The notes: generated from the sequence alone by a model not told the origin. Shown: positions 9,462 through 18,860, counted from the stretch's first letter. The stretch is 64,000 nucleotides of DNA from an uncultured Clostridia bacterium (GCA_934169725.1 CAKPOF010000004.1:1-64000), one strand, 5' to 3'. Program-made: numbers and translations.

Positions 9462-9783
9462 AGCAGTACCTCCTTTATAAAATATATAATATTTTTAGTA
9501 GTAATAGTATTAGGCATTGTGGAAACTGTGGAAAACTATGTTGATAGTTGAAATCCCTAGTAAAATTACTGTTTATAATTTAGTGGAAAACTTTAGAAAT
9601 AATCCACATGTTATTTTAAAAATTGTGTATATCTTTTTTATTAACATGTTATTAACACTGTATTAACATGTGACTGTGGATAGTCTAGCTAGCTATTCCG
9701 TAAGAATAGAAAGAATGCTTTTTTAAGAACAAAGATTTTGACAAACACAATTTTCAAAAAAGTAAATTAAACTATATAAAAAT
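9462..9783. other. Origin region between dnaA and dnaN (probable part of a bipartite oriC)
   Basis: No gene. It contains DnaA-box-like sequences: TAATCCACA at 9599-9607, TGTGGATAG at 9675-9683, and TGTGGAAA sequences near 9517 and 9527. Between about 9639 and 9671 the motif TTATTAACA(C)TG repeats three times. In low-GC Firmicutes the unwinding element often lies on this side of dnaA, so this is a reasonable place for it; that is inference from related genomes. Confidence 0.65.
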
Positions 9784-11133
9784 CTATTGTTTACCATTTA
9801 TAATTATATTTTTCACACTATCCACAATTAGCTTAGTGTTGTTTTTTTCTTTAACTTCTTTTTCAATTTTTTTACATGCATGCATTACAGTAGAGTGGTC
9901 TCTACCCCCAAAATCTGTACCTATTTGAGGAAATGACATATTGGCAATTTCTCTACAAAGATACATGGCAATTTGTCTTGGAAATGCTATATCATTGGAT
10001 CTTTTATTTCCAGATAAATCATTTTTGTCAATACTAAAATATTTTGCAACAGTTTCTTTAATAAAATCACAAGATATAACTTTTTCACTTTCGTATTTAA
10101 ATTCGTTAATTATATTTTCTGCTAATTCTATAGTTATAGGGCTATGGATTAAAGATGCTCTTGCTACGATTTTATTAAAAACACCTTCCAGTTCTCTAAT
10201 ATTAGAATCAATTTTATTTGCAATGTCTGATAAAATAAAATCATCAATTAAAATATTTTCATCTTGTGCCTTTTTTCGTAATATAGCTAAACGAGTTTCA
10301 TAATCAGGACAAGCAATATCAGCTAATAATCCCCACTCAAACCTAGATTTTAGTCTATCTTCTAGAAATTGAATATCTCTAGGTGGCTTATCACTAGAGA
10401 TTATAATTTGTTTTCCATCTTCGTATAAAGAGTTAAAAGTATGGAAAAATTCTTCTTGAACTCTTTCTTTTCCTGCAATAAATTGAATATCATCAATTAA
10501 TAAAACATCTATATTTCTATATTTGTTTCTAAAAAATTCATTTTTATTATCTTTTATTGCGTTTATAAGTTGATTAGTAAATTTTTCAGAAGTAACATAT
10601 AATACATTTTTTTTGTTATTATTTTCTAATATTCTATTACCAATAGCATGCATTAAGTGAGTTTTACCTAATCCAACACCACCGTATAGAAATAATGGAT
10701 TATATGATTTACCGGGTTCATTACCTACAGCTAATGCTGCTGCATGTGCAAAACGGTTATTATTTCCTACGACAAATGTTTCGAAAGTGTATTTAGGATT
10801 AAGTGTTGATTTGTTGTATTCAATATCTTGAGAAGAATCTTTAGATAAATCTTTTATTACAGGCTCATTTTCAGGAGTTTCGTTAGAAATATCTATAACA
10901 GTAAAAGTCCAATCTTTATTGGTTATGTATCTTAAAGTATTAAAAATTAAACTTCGATACTTGTTTTCGATAAAATCTTTTTGAAATTCAGAAATAGTTG
11001 TAAAAACAATATTATCGTTATCAATACTTCTTATATCCAATGGTAAAATCCAAGTATCATAAGATATTTTTGTAACTTCAGGCTTTAATAATTCTTTTAT
11101 TTTTGAAACTAATTCATCCTTATCAATATCCAT
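9784..11133 (-). CDS. dnaA: Chromosomal replication initiator protein DnaA
   Basis: About 449 residues. It shows the N-terminal DnaB/DnaD interaction domain (SYDTWILPLDI), AAA+ Walker A (GGVGLGKTHLMHAIG) near residue 155, Walker B (VLLIDDIQF) near 215, sensor and arginine-finger regions (DRLKSRFEWGL), and the C-terminal DnaA-box-binding helix-turn-helix (FGGRDHSTVMHACKKI). It binds DnaA boxes and melts oriC. I prefer the second in-frame ATG (11133), eight bases after AAAGGA, over the one at 11142 that abuts it. Confidence 0.97.
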   Translation of the reverse strand: MDIDKDELVSKIKELLKPEVTKISYDTWILPLDIRSIDNDNIVFTTISEFQKDFIENKYRSLIFNTLRYITNKDWTFTVIDISNETPENEPVIKDLSKDSSQDIEYNKSTLNPKYTFETFVVGNNNRFAHAAALAVGNEPGKSYNPLFLYGGVGLGKTHLMHAIGNRILENNNKKNVLYVTSEKFTNQLINAIKDNKNEFFRNKYRNIDVLLIDDIQFIAGKERVQEEFFHTFNSLYEDGKQIIISSDKPPRDIQFLEDRLKSRFEWGLLADIACPDYETRLAILRKKAQDENILIDDFILSDIANKIDSNIRELEGVFNKIVARASLIHSPITIELAENIINEFKYESEKVISCDFIKETVAKYFSIDKNDLSGNKRSNDIAFPRQIAMYLCREIANMSFPQIGTDFGGRDHSTVMHACKKIEKEVKEKNNTKLIVDSVKNIIINGKQ

Positions 11134-11142
11134 TTTTTTCAT

Positions 11143-11449
11143 CCTTTCTTTTTTTTAAAAGTTATCCACAAAGTTATCCACAAATGTTGATAATATTGTA
11201 ACATTTTTGTAAAGAAACATATATTTAATGCGAACAAAAATTTAAGTAATTTCAACAAAAAATTAATGTTTTTTATACTTTCATATAATAACAAATTAAT
11301 AATAAATAAGTCAATAAAAATGTGGAAAAAAATAAAAAATTGTGGAAAACTTTTAAAAAAGCTGTGGAAAACTATTTCTATTTTACAAAAATATTACAAA
11401 AAATGATTTAAAAGTTTACAATAATTTAAAAATAAATATAGAAAATGCC
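11143..11449. other. oriC region upstream of dnaA
   Basis: Two exact DnaA boxes (TTATCCACA) lie at 11162-11170 and 11174-11182, with further TGTGGAAAA sequences near 11321, 11341 and 11362. Genes to the left run left and genes to the right run right, the pattern expected around a bidirectional origin. No gene is present. Confidence 0.8.
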
Positions 11450-11479
11450 TTGACAATAGTATAAAAGTTAATGTATAAT
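11450..11479 (+). promoter_or_regulatory. Promoter of rpmH
   Basis: TTGACA (11450-11455), 18-base spacer, TATAAT (11474-11479), about 80 bases upstream of the rpmH start. Confidence 0.75.
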
Positions 11480-11558
11480 CGATATGCTTGTTTTTATAGC
11501 AAATAATTTCCGAAAAAGGAATTTATATATAAACCAAAACAATAGGAGGTGCAAATAA

Positions 11559-11693
11559 ATGAAAAGAACATTTCAACCAAAAAATAGACAAGAAAAAAGA
11601 GAACATGGATTTATGAAAAGAATGAAAACTAGAGCAGGACAAAATATATTAAAAGCAAGAAGAGCTAAAGGTAGAAAAAAACTTAGTGCTTAA
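11559..11693 (+). CDS. rpmH: 50S ribosomal protein L34 (bL34)
   Basis: The 44-residue product MKRTFQPKNRQEKREHGF... ending GRKKLSA is a typical bL34, the small basic protein of the large ribosomal subunit. The ATG follows AGGAGGT. It opens the plus-strand block immediately right of the origin, its usual place in Firmicutes. Confidence 0.97.
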   Translation: MKRTFQPKNRQEKREHGFMKRMKTRAGQNILKARRAKGRKKLSA

Positions 11694-11723
11694 TTGTAAT
11701 TTGATATATTTTTATAATTTATT

Positions 11724-11752
11724 AAAAAGGCCGCAGTAAAAGCGAGCCTTTT
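11724..11752 (+). terminator. Weak hairpin after rpmH
   Basis: AAAAGGC (11725-11731) pairs with GCCTTTT (11746-11752) around a 14-base loop. The U run is short, so it may attenuate rather than fully stop transcription into rnpA. Confidence 0.4.
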
Positions 11753-11819
11753 AAAAATAAAAAAATATAGTCACTAAAACCTTGAACTTTTTCACTTATT
11801 TTAAGTCAAATGGTGAAAG

Positions 11820-11840
11820 AAAAAGTGATAGTCACTTTTT
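11820..11840. repeat. Hairpin in the rnpA leader
   Basis: AAAAAGTGA and TCACTTTTT form a perfect 9-base stem with a 3-base loop, followed within a few bases by the rnpA ribosome-binding site. It could terminate or regulate. Confidence 0.45.
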
Positions 11841-11857
11841 AATAAGGAGTTCATAAA

Positions 11858-12202
11858 ATGAAAAAGACAGAAATGCTAAAAAAGAATTACGAATTTAAAA
11901 ATGTATTGAATAGAGGAAAATATTATTCTGGAAATTACATAGAAGTTTTTATAAAAAAAAATAAAAAAAATATTAACTTTTTAGGAATAGCAATAAGTTC
12001 TAAAGCGGGGAATGCCGTAGAAAGAAATCATTTAAAAAGATTAATAAGAGAAAACTATAAAAATGTTGAAGGACAGATGCAAACAGGGTATGATATAGTG
12101 TTTTTATGGAAGAAAAAAAGAGATATAAGACGAGCTTGTTATTGTGATATACAAGCAGATTTTGAAAAAATCTTAAAAAAAGCTCAAATAATAAAGGGAT
12201 AA
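11858..12202 (+). CDS. rnpA: Ribonuclease P protein component
   Basis: 114 residues, the usual length. RnpA supports the catalytic RNA in 5' maturation of tRNAs. It shows the hallmark RNR region in the variant form NAVERNHLKRLIREN, preceded by FLGIAISSKAGNAV. The ATG follows AAGGAG. It is the first of a tight cluster with yidD two bases downstream and yidC next. Confidence 0.96.
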   Translation: MKKTEMLKKNYEFKNVLNRGKYYSGNYIEVFIKKNKKNINFLGIAISSKAGNAVERNHLKRLIRENYKNVEGQMQTGYDIVFLWKKKRDIRRACYCDIQADFEKILKKAQIIKG

Positions 12203-12203
12203 A

Positions 12204-12422
12204 ATGAAAAAAATCTTAATTTTTTTAATTGAATTTTATAAAAAAAATATATCACAATGGTTAGAAACTAAAAATGTAAGATGCAAATATTATCCAACAT
12301 GTTCAGAATATGCTAAACAAGCTTTAAATAAATATGGAACAGTAAAAGGTGGTATTTTAGCTATAAAAAGAATTTTAAAATGTAATCCTTTTTCAAAAGG
12401 TGGATATGATCCATTAAAATAA
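12204..12422 (+). CDS. yidD: Membrane protein insertion efficiency factor YidD
   Basis: 72 residues with the conserved core CKYYPTCSEYAKQALNKYG and the ending NPFSKGGYDPLK of the YidD family, a small membrane-associated protein thought to assist insertion by YidC. It starts two bases after the rnpA stop, which suggests translational coupling. Confidence 0.95.
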   Translation: MKKILIFLIEFYKKNISQWLETKNVRCKYYPTCSEYAKQALNKYGTVKGGILAIKRILKCNPFSKGGYDPLK

Positions 12423-12440
12423 AAATAGGAGGGAAACTAA

Positions 12441-13334
12441 ATGTTTCAAATGTTTGCAAATATTTTTGGTTATTTGTTAGAAATTATATATAAATTAACA
12501 AATAATTATGGTTTAGCGATAATATTTTTTACAATTCTTATAAAAATATTATTTATTCCGTTCTCGGTTAAGCAACAGAGAACGATGAAAAAATCAGCAA
12601 AAATACAAGAAAAAATGAAGGTTATACAATTTAAATACAAAAATGATCCTGAAAAAATGAATCAAGAAGTGATGGAATTATATAAAAATGAAAAAATGAG
12701 TCCATTTAGCGGTTGCTTTACAGCAATTATACAAATTGTTTTACTATTTTCTGTATTTTATTTAGTTAGATCTCCATTAACATATATGCAAAAAATGCCA
12801 GCAGATAGTATAAATGGTTACATAAAACAATTACAAGAAGATGGTAAATCCGTAACTGGCAATTACCCTGAAATAGATATATTGAGAGAGTATAATTATT
12901 TAAAAGAAAAAAATCCGGAAGATGAAAATATAGAAAAAGCAAATCTTCAAATGAACTTTTTAGGTTTGGATTTAAGCAAGGTACCACAACAAAATATGAC
13001 TGATTTAACAGTATATATTATACCTGTACTATATATAATTTCGTCATTTATATCAATAAAAATATCAACATCAATGCAAGAGCAGAAAAATAATACTAAA
13101 AAACCAGAAATAGATGGTACAACAGGAAAAGAATTAGTACCTGAAGAAGAAAAGAATGAAATGGATACAATAATGGAAACTAATAAAATGATGTCTTGGT
13201 TTATGCCATTAATGTCAGTATCTGTAGCAATAATTGCACCACTAGGATTAGCTTTATATTGGTTAACAAATAACATTTTAATGATAGCAGAAAGATTGAT
13301 ATTAAATAAGCTAATAAAAACTGAGGAGGAATAG
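12441..13334 (+). CDS. yidC: Membrane protein insertase YidC/Oxa1 family
   Basis: 297 residues. The first hydrophobic segment is followed by the hallmark KILFIPFSVKQQRTMKKSAKIQEKM cytoplasmic hairpin, where the Arg of KQQRTMK is the conserved groove residue, then further membrane segments near residues 95, 195, 255 and 275. A long hydrophilic insert between residues 110 and 190 and an acidic stretch near 230 are lineage-specific. It lacks the large periplasmic domain of Gram-negative YidC, as expected. RBS GGAGGG lies upstream. It inserts membrane proteins with or without SecYEG. Confidence 0.95.
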   Translation: MFQMFANIFGYLLEIIYKLTNNYGLAIIFFTILIKILFIPFSVKQQRTMKKSAKIQEKMKVIQFKYKNDPEKMNQEVMELYKNEKMSPFSGCFTAIIQIVLLFSVFYLVRSPLTYMQKMPADSINGYIKQLQEDGKSVTGNYPEIDILREYNYLKEKNPEDENIEKANLQMNFLGLDLSKVPQQNMTDLTVYIIPVLYIISSFISIKISTSMQEQKNNTKKPEIDGTTGKELVPEEEKNEMDTIMETNKMMSWFMPLMSVSVAIIAPLGLALYWLTNNILMIAERLILNKLIKTEEE

Positions 13335-13339
13335 ATTAT

Positions 13340-14017
13340 ATGAGTAAAACAATTATTTCAGAAGGAAGAACCACAAATGAAGCAATAGAAAAAGGCTTAA
13401 AAGAATTAAGAGTTCCGAAGGAAAAAGTAGAAATAAAAGTGTTAGAAAATGAAGAAAAAAGAAGTTTTTTTAGTATCTTAGCTCCTAGAGTTGTAAAAGT
13501 AGAAATGACAATTAAAGAAGAAAAGAAAATATCTAAAAAAGTTATTGAATTAACTGATGAAGAACAAGAAAAAGCAAGAAATAATATAGAAAAATTTATG
13601 GAAGAATTAATAAAAGAATTACCAGAGAATACAAAATATGATATAAATGTAGACAAAAATGGTATATTTTTGCAAATATCAAATCAGAATTTAGGATTTT
13701 TAATAGGATATAGAGGAGAAACTTTATATTCACTTCAAAATATTATGTCTGCAGTTGCTAGTAAAGGAATTGACAAAAGAGTTAGATTAATATTAGATAT
13801 AGAAGGATATAAAGAAAAAAGAGAAAAGACATTGGAAGATTTAGCAGAAAAAGTAGCTAAAACTGTAATAAAGACAAGAAAACCATTAAAATTAGAGCCA
13901 ATGCAAGCATATGAAAGAAAAATAATTCATAGTAAATTACAAGAAAACAGTAAAGTAAAAACAGAAAGTATAGGAGAAGAACCATATAGACGTATAGTGG
14001 TTTCATTAAAAAAATAA
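13340..14017 (+). CDS. jag: RNA-binding protein Jag/KhpB
   Basis: 225 residues in three parts: the Jag N-terminal domain (residues 1-50, SEGRTTNEAIEKGLKELRV), a KH domain (about 85-145, ISNQNLGFLIGYRGETLYSLQ) and an R3H domain (about 155-225, LEPMQAYERKIIHSKL). The family binds RNA and influences cell envelope growth. It starts 5 bases after yidC, the usual neighbour. Confidence 0.95.
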   Translation: MSKTIISEGRTTNEAIEKGLKELRVPKEKVEIKVLENEEKRSFFSILAPRVVKVEMTIKEEKKISKKVIELTDEEQEKARNNIEKFMEELIKELPENTKYDINVDKNGIFLQISNQNLGFLIGYRGETLYSLQNIMSAVASKGIDKRVRLILDIEGYKEKREKTLEDLAEKVAKTVIKTRKPLKLEPMQAYERKIIHSKLQENSKVKTESIGEEPYRRIVVSLKK

Positions 14018-14078
14018 TAAAATTTGAAGTCAGAGATCAGATTTTACAACAATAGTTGATAAAATTCTTTGGCTTCTT

Positions 14079-14184
14079 TTTTTATATAATAGGAAAAGGA
14101 TACTTTCCTGTTATATAAAAAAGCTACAATTACTAGCTATTTGAGATTTTCTCATTCTAGTCGAAAACTCAAATTAGGCGAGAA
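14079..14184 (-). repeat. Two-hairpin interspersed element, copy 2
   Basis: Read on the minus strand from 14184 it has CTCGCC, hairpin 1 (TTTGAGTTTTC with GAAAATCTCAAA), TAGC, then hairpin 2 (TTATATAACAGGAAA with TTTCCTATTATATAA) and a run of A. It matches the element at 4617-4720 in order and in loop-flanking sequence, while the stem of hairpin 2 has changed on both sides. On the plus strand hairpin 2 also stands where a terminator of the rnpA-jag operon would be. Confidence 0.6.
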
Positions 14185-14230
14185 TAAATAAGAAAAAGAA
14201 AGATAGTACTATAGAAAAAATTGACATAAT

Positions 14231-14240
14231 ATGATATAAT
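14231..14240 (+). promoter_or_regulatory. Extended -10 promoter of mnmE
   Basis: TATGATATAAT ends at 14240 and is an extended -10 (TGnTATAAT) about 30 bases before the mnmE start. A TTGACA at 14221 lies too close to serve this -10 and could instead serve a TAAGAT further down. Confidence 0.55.
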
Positions 14241-14270
14241 ATTTTAAGATAAAAAAAGAGGTGAATTTTA

Positions 14271-15642
14271 ATGGAAACAATAGCATCAATATCTACGGCT
14301 CCACGGAATTGGTGGAATAGGTATTATTAGAATGAGTGGAAAAGATTGCTTTAAAATATTAGAAAAAATATTTGAACCTAAAAAAAGAGAAAAGATAGAA
14401 GATATAAAAGGCTATACTATAAAATACGGAAATATTGTAGAAAATGGTATAGTAGTTGATGAAGTTTTGGTATCTTATTTTAAAGAACCAAAAAGCTATA
14501 CTACAGAAAATATGTGTGAAATAAATTCACATGGAGGAAATATTATTGTAAAAAAAATATTAGAACTTTGTCTAAAAAATGGAGCTCAATTAGCGGAACC
14601 AGGGGAATTTACCAAAAGAGCATTTATAAATGGACGTATAGATTTATCTCAGGCAGAGTCTGTAATTGATGTTATAAATGCTAAGAGCGATAAAGAACTA
14701 AAAGCAGGAATTAATCAGCTAAAAGGTGGCTTATCTAAGGAAATAGCAGAAATAAAAAAAGAAATTTTAGATGTAATGGTAAATATAGAAGTTGCAATTG
14801 ATTATCCAGAATATGATGTTGAAGATGTTACATATGCTGAAATAACAAGTATGTTAGAGAGTGTAGAAAAAGAGTTACATAAATTAGAAAAAAGTTTTGA
14901 TAATGGAAAAATAATAAAAGAAGGTATAAAAACAGCTATAATAGGTAAACCAAATGCTGGTAAATCATCGCTTTTAAACAGAATTTTAAAAGAAGATAGA
15001 GCAATTGTAACACAATATGAAGGAACAACAAGGGATACAATAGAAGAGCTAGTAAATATCAATGGAATACCTTTAAAATTGATTGATACAGCGGGAATAA
15101 GAAATGCAGAAGATGAAGTTGAAAAAATAGGTATAAATAAATCTAAGGAAATAGCTAAAAATGCAGAGCTAATAATAGCAATATTTGATTCTTCAAAAGA
15201 ATTATCAGAAGAAGACAAAGAAATTTTGGATATAATTAAAGATAAAAATACAATAATTGTATTAAATAAAATAGATTTAAATCAAAAAATAACTAAAAAA
15301 GACGATAGATTTAAAGGAATTACAGAAAATATATTAGAAATATCAGCCTTAAACAATACAGGAATAGAAGAATTGTACCAAAAAATAACAGAAATGTTTG
15401 AATTGAGTGAAATAAATTTAGACAATGAATTAATAATAACAAATATAAGACATAAAAATTTAATAACAAAGGCATTAAATAATATACAAGAAACAAAAAT
15501 TACAATAAAAAATAATATGCCGATAGATATAGTTGCGGTTAATATAAAAGAAATTCTGGAAAATTTAGGAAATATAACAGGAGAATATATAACAGAAGAT
15601 ATAATTAATGAAATTTTTTCTAAGTTCTGTCTTGGAAAATAA
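14271..15642 (+). CDS. mnmE: tRNA modification GTPase MnmE, frame changed by one extra base at an in-frame CGG
   Basis: With MnmG this GTPase builds the cmnm5 modification at U34 of several tRNAs. The ATG at 14271 follows GAGGTGAA and begins METIASIS, as expected for MnmE. Codon 12 (14304-14306) is CGG and that frame stops eight codons later. Skipping the C at 14304 gives T-A-P-Gly-IGGIGIIRMSGKDCF, which restores the conserved Gly of this N-terminal motif, and the frame then runs to the C-terminal CLGK. The corrected protein has 456 residues, the normal length, with G1 (GKPNAGKSS), G3 (DTAGIR) and G4 (NKID). The alternative is a 436-residue protein from ATG 14332, lacking the start of the folate-binding domain and without a good ribosome-binding site. 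Sequence error is the other explanation. Confidence 0.9.
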
Positions 15643-15997
15643 TACAATTCAATCAAACGAGAAGCAAAAATAAGCAAGTAAAATATAAAAAACAATAAAT
15701 TATACTCGAAACAACAAAAATTAATCAGAAACGATTTTGAAAACAATACGACAGCGCTTATATTAAAAAGCTAGTTGTTTTATAATTTTAAAAAGATAAA
15801 GATTTAGAACATGAACGAATACCAGAAATCAAAACATAAAAAAAATAAGTTATGTAAAAAATATTAAAAAACACAAATAATAATTGAAAAAACAATAAAA
15901 ACCCAAAAAACATATTAACTTATTGGTAAAAAATAAAAATAGAAAGAAATAAAACAAAACTTTCTGTTTCACAGGGAATTAAAAAAGGAGAATAAAA
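15643..15997. other. A-rich spacer between mnmE and mnmG
   Basis: About 350 bases rich in A on the plus strand, with no gene I can support and stops in all plus frames. The mnmG ribosome-binding site (AAAGGAG) lies at its end. A weak AGAAAG/CTTTCT hairpin is near 15941-15966. Confidence 0.5.
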
Positions 15998-17878
15998 ATG
16001 GAATATAATGCAGGTGATTACGATATAGCTGTAATAGGAGCAGGACATGCAGGATGTGAAGCAGCATTAGCTGCTGCAAGGTTAGGAATGAAAACATTAA
16101 TATTTTCAATTAGTTTAGAAGCAATTGCAAATATGCCATGTAACCCACATATTGGAGGAAGTTCAAAAGGACACTTAGTAAGAGAAATAGATGCACTTGG
16201 TGGAGAAATGGCAAAAAATATAGATAAAACAATGATACAAATAAAGATGTTAAATACCTCTAAGGGTCCAGCTGTTTATTCATTGAGAGCACAAGCAGAT
16301 AGAAAAAAATATCAAGCAGAAATGAAACATACATTGGAAAAGCAAGAAAACTTAGAAGTAAAACAGGGAGAAATTGTAGATATTATTGTTGAAAATGGAA
16401 AAGTTAAAGCAGTAAAAACAGATGTAGGAGCTATTTATAATGTAAAAGCGGTAATAGTTGCAACTGGAACATATTTAAAAGGAAAAATATTCATAGGTGA
16501 ATATTCTAAGGAAAGTGGTCCAGATGGTGTAGCAGCTGCAAATAAGCTATCAGAAGCTCTAAAAAAACTTGGAATAAACTTAGTAAGATTTAAAACAGGA
16601 ACTCCAGCTAGAATAAATAGAAGAAGTATAGATTTTAGCAAAATGGAGGTACAAAAGGGCGATGAGGGTATAGAAGCATTTTCTTTTGAAGATAAAACCA
16701 AGGAATTTGAACAAGTAGATTGTTATTTGACATATACAAATGAAAAAACTCACAAGATAATAAGAGATAATTTGTATAGATCTCCTTTATATGCAGGGAT
16801 GATAGAAGGAACAGGTCCAAGATATTGCCCATCTATTGAGGATAAGGTTGTTAGATTTAGTGATAAACCTAGACATCAAGCATTTGTAGAACCTGTAGGA
16901 TTAGACACTGAAGAGATGTATATACAAGGGATGAGTTCATCGTTACCAGAAGATGTTCAAATAGCATTATACAGAACTATTCCAGGTCTAGAAAATGCAG
17001 AATTTACAAGGCCTGCGTATGCAATAGAATATGATTGTATAGATCCATCAAATTTGAAATTATCTTTAGAATATAAAGGAATAGACGGATTATTTATGGC
17101 TGGTCAAACAAATGGAACTTCAGGATATGAAGAAGCAGCAGCACAGGGAATAATTGCTGGTATAAATGCAGCTCAGAAAATAAAAGGAAAAGAACCACTA
17201 ATATTAGATAGGTCACAAGCATATATAGGAGTATTAATAGACGATATAGTAACAAAAGGAACTAATGAACCATATAGAATGATGACTTCTAGGGCAGAAT
17301 ACAGACTATTGTTAAGACAAGACAATGCAGATTTGAGATTAACACCAATAGGGCATGAAATAGGCTTAATTTCTGATGAAAGATATGATAAATTTTTAAA
17401 TAAAAAGGAAAATGTGGAAAAAGAAATAGAAAGATTAAAAAAATTAACAGTAAAACCAACAGAAAAAGTCAATAAATTTCTTGCAACAAAAAATACAACA
17501 ATACTTACAACAGGTACAAAAATGGCTGAATTGCTAAAAAGACCAGAAATAAAATACAATGAACTAGCAGAAATAGACGATGAAAGACCAAATTTATCAA
17601 TTCAAGAACAAGAAGAAGTAGAAATTCAGTTAAAATATGAAGGATATATAAAATTACAGGAAACACAAGTAGAAAAATTTAAAAAATTAGAAGAAAAAAT
17701 ATTGCCAGAAGAAATAGATTATGAAAAAATAGAAGGAATAAGTCTAGAAGGAAGACAAAAATTAAATAAATTCAAACCAAGATCAGTAGGACAAGCTTCA
17801 AGAATATCAGGTGTTTCACCAGCTGATATATCTGTACTTGTAATATATTTACAACAATTAAAAAATAAGGAGAAATAG
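15998..17878 (+). CDS. mnmG: tRNA uridine-5-carboxymethylaminomethyl(34) synthesis enzyme MnmG
   Basis: 626 residues, the normal length of this FAD enzyme (GidA), the partner of MnmE. The FAD-binding Rossmann motif is at the N terminus (AVIGAGHAGCEAALAAARLG), followed by NPHIGGSSKGHLVREIDALGG near residue 48 and KTGTPARINRRSID near 195. A C-terminal GidA-associated domain ends with ISGVSPADISVLVIYL. The gene after it, rsmG, starts at the next base after the stop codon. Confidence 0.97.
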   Translation: MEYNAGDYDIAVIGAGHAGCEAALAAARLGMKTLIFSISLEAIANMPCNPHIGGSSKGHLVREIDALGGEMAKNIDKTMIQIKMLNTSKGPAVYSLRAQADRKKYQAEMKHTLEKQENLEVKQGEIVDIIVENGKVKAVKTDVGAIYNVKAVIVATGTYLKGKIFIGEYSKESGPDGVAAANKLSEALKKLGINLVRFKTGTPARINRRSIDFSKMEVQKGDEGIEAFSFEDKTKEFEQVDCYLTYTNEKTHKIIRDNLYRSPLYAGMIEGTGPRYCPSIEDKVVRFSDKPRHQAFVEPVGLDTEEMYIQGMSSSLPEDVQIALYRTIPGLENAEFTRPAYAIEYDCIDPSNLKLSLEYKGIDGLFMAGQTNGTSGYEEAAAQGIIAGINAAQKIKGKEPLILDRSQAYIGVLIDDIVTKGTNEPYRMMTSRAEYRLLLRQDNADLRLTPIGHEIGLISDERYDKFLNKKENVEKEIERLKKLTVKPTEKVNKFLATKNTTILTTGTKMAELLKRPEIKYNELAEIDDERPNLSIQEQEEVEIQLKYEGYIKLQETQVEKFKKLEEKILPEEIDYEKIEGISLEGRQKLNKFKPRSVGQASRISGVSPADISVLVIYLQQLKNKEK

Positions 17879-18601
17879 ATGGAAATAAATGAATTTTCAA
17901 AAAAAATGATAAATTTAGGTAATCAAATAAATATTGTGTTTAAAGAAGAACAAATAAGAAAATTTTATACATATATGAATTTATTAATTGAATGGAATAA
18001 TAAAATAAATTTAACAGCAATTACAGAACCTAATGAAATAATAATAAAACATTTTATAGATTCTTTAACTATTTTGAAATATTTTGAAGATAAAAAAACA
18101 GTTATAGATGTAGGAACAGGTGCAGGTTTCCCAGGAATACCAATAAAAATAATGAAAGAAAATGTAAAAGTAACTTTATTAGATTCATTAAATAAGAGAA
18201 TAAACTTTTTAAATGAAGTAATAGAGCAACTAGAATTAAAAAACATAAAAACTGTACATTCAAGAATAGAAGATTTTGGAAGAAACAAAAAAAATAGAGA
18301 AAAATTTGATGTTGTTACATCAAGAGCTGTAGCTAATTTAACGACATTATCAGAATATATGGTACCACTAACAAAAATTGGTGGAAAATGCATATGTATG
18401 AAGGGATTAAACGTTGAAGAAGAAATAGAAAAAAGTAAAAATGCAATAAAAATCTTAGGTGGAGAAATAGTAAAAATAGAAAAACTAAAATTACCAGAAG
18501 AAAAATCTGATAGAAATATAATAATAATAAATAAACAAAAAAATACACCAGCAAAATATCCTAGAAAAGCTGGAACACCGTCAAGAGAGCCGATACAATA
18601 A
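17879..18601 (+). CDS. rsmG: 16S rRNA (guanine(527)-N7)-methyltransferase
   Basis: 240 residues (GidB). It shows the SAM-binding motif DVGTGAGFPGIPIKI near residue 80, VTSRAVANLTTLSEYMVPL near 145 and the typical C-terminal KYPRKAGTPSREPI. It methylates N7 of G527 in the 530 loop of 16S rRNA. The start abuts the mnmG stop, so the two are translationally coupled. Confidence 0.96.
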   Translation: MEINEFSKKMINLGNQINIVFKEEQIRKFYTYMNLLIEWNNKINLTAITEPNEIIIKHFIDSLTILKYFEDKKTVIDVGTGAGFPGIPIKIMKENVKVTLLDSLNKRINFLNEVIEQLELKNIKTVHSRIEDFGRNKKNREKFDVVTSRAVANLTTLSEYMVPLTKIGGKCICMKGLNVEEEIEKSKNAIKILGGEIVKIEKLKLPEEKSDRNIIIINKQKNTPAKYPRKAGTPSREPIQ

Positions 18602-18642
18602 ATATTAAAATCCATAGTTTATGTAATAAATCATTCTTAAAA

Positions 18643-18817
18643 TTGATAATATATTGTTTTTTTATACCTTGGTGTTGCAAACAACATATTAAGATTACTA
18701 GTATTTAGTTTGCTCCAATTCGCACTCACATTCGTTCGTTTGGTCGCTTACGCGGTATTTCAAAACAATATATTATCAAATTATTATAAATGAAATATTT
18801 AGAACTGTGAATGTAAC
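18643..18817 (+). repeat. MITE-like intergenic element, copy A
   Basis: An 18-base inverted repeat, TTGATAATATATTGTTTT (18643-18660) and its complement (18762-18779), bounds a 137-base core containing ACCTTGGTGTTGCAAAC, CTAGTA, TTTGCTCCAA and CGCTTACGCGGTATTTC. A shared outer tail ends GTGAATGTAAC (18807-18817). The same core recurs inverted at 58578-58791 and, shortened, at 63691-63791. It codes for nothing visible. Confidence 0.75.
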
Positions 18818-18860
18818 AAAAAAGTCAAAAAAATTATCAAAATTTATTGACTTTTTTTTT
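18818..18860 (+). terminator. Terminator after the mnmE-mnmG-rsmG group
   Basis: AAAAAAGTCAA pairs with TTGACTTTTTT around a loop of about 18 bases, followed by further T. Confidence 0.55.

Noticed and set aside
14802..15746. Long minus-strand frames opposite mnmE and behind it
   Set aside because: Shadows of mnmE and of A-rich spacer; low-complexity composition and no start signals.
15643..15997. Decayed gene between mnmE and mnmG
   Set aside because: Stops occur in every plus frame and no residual motif could be read.
17965..18615. 216-codon minus-strand frame opposite rsmG
   Set aside because: Antisense shadow of a well-conserved methyltransferase gene.
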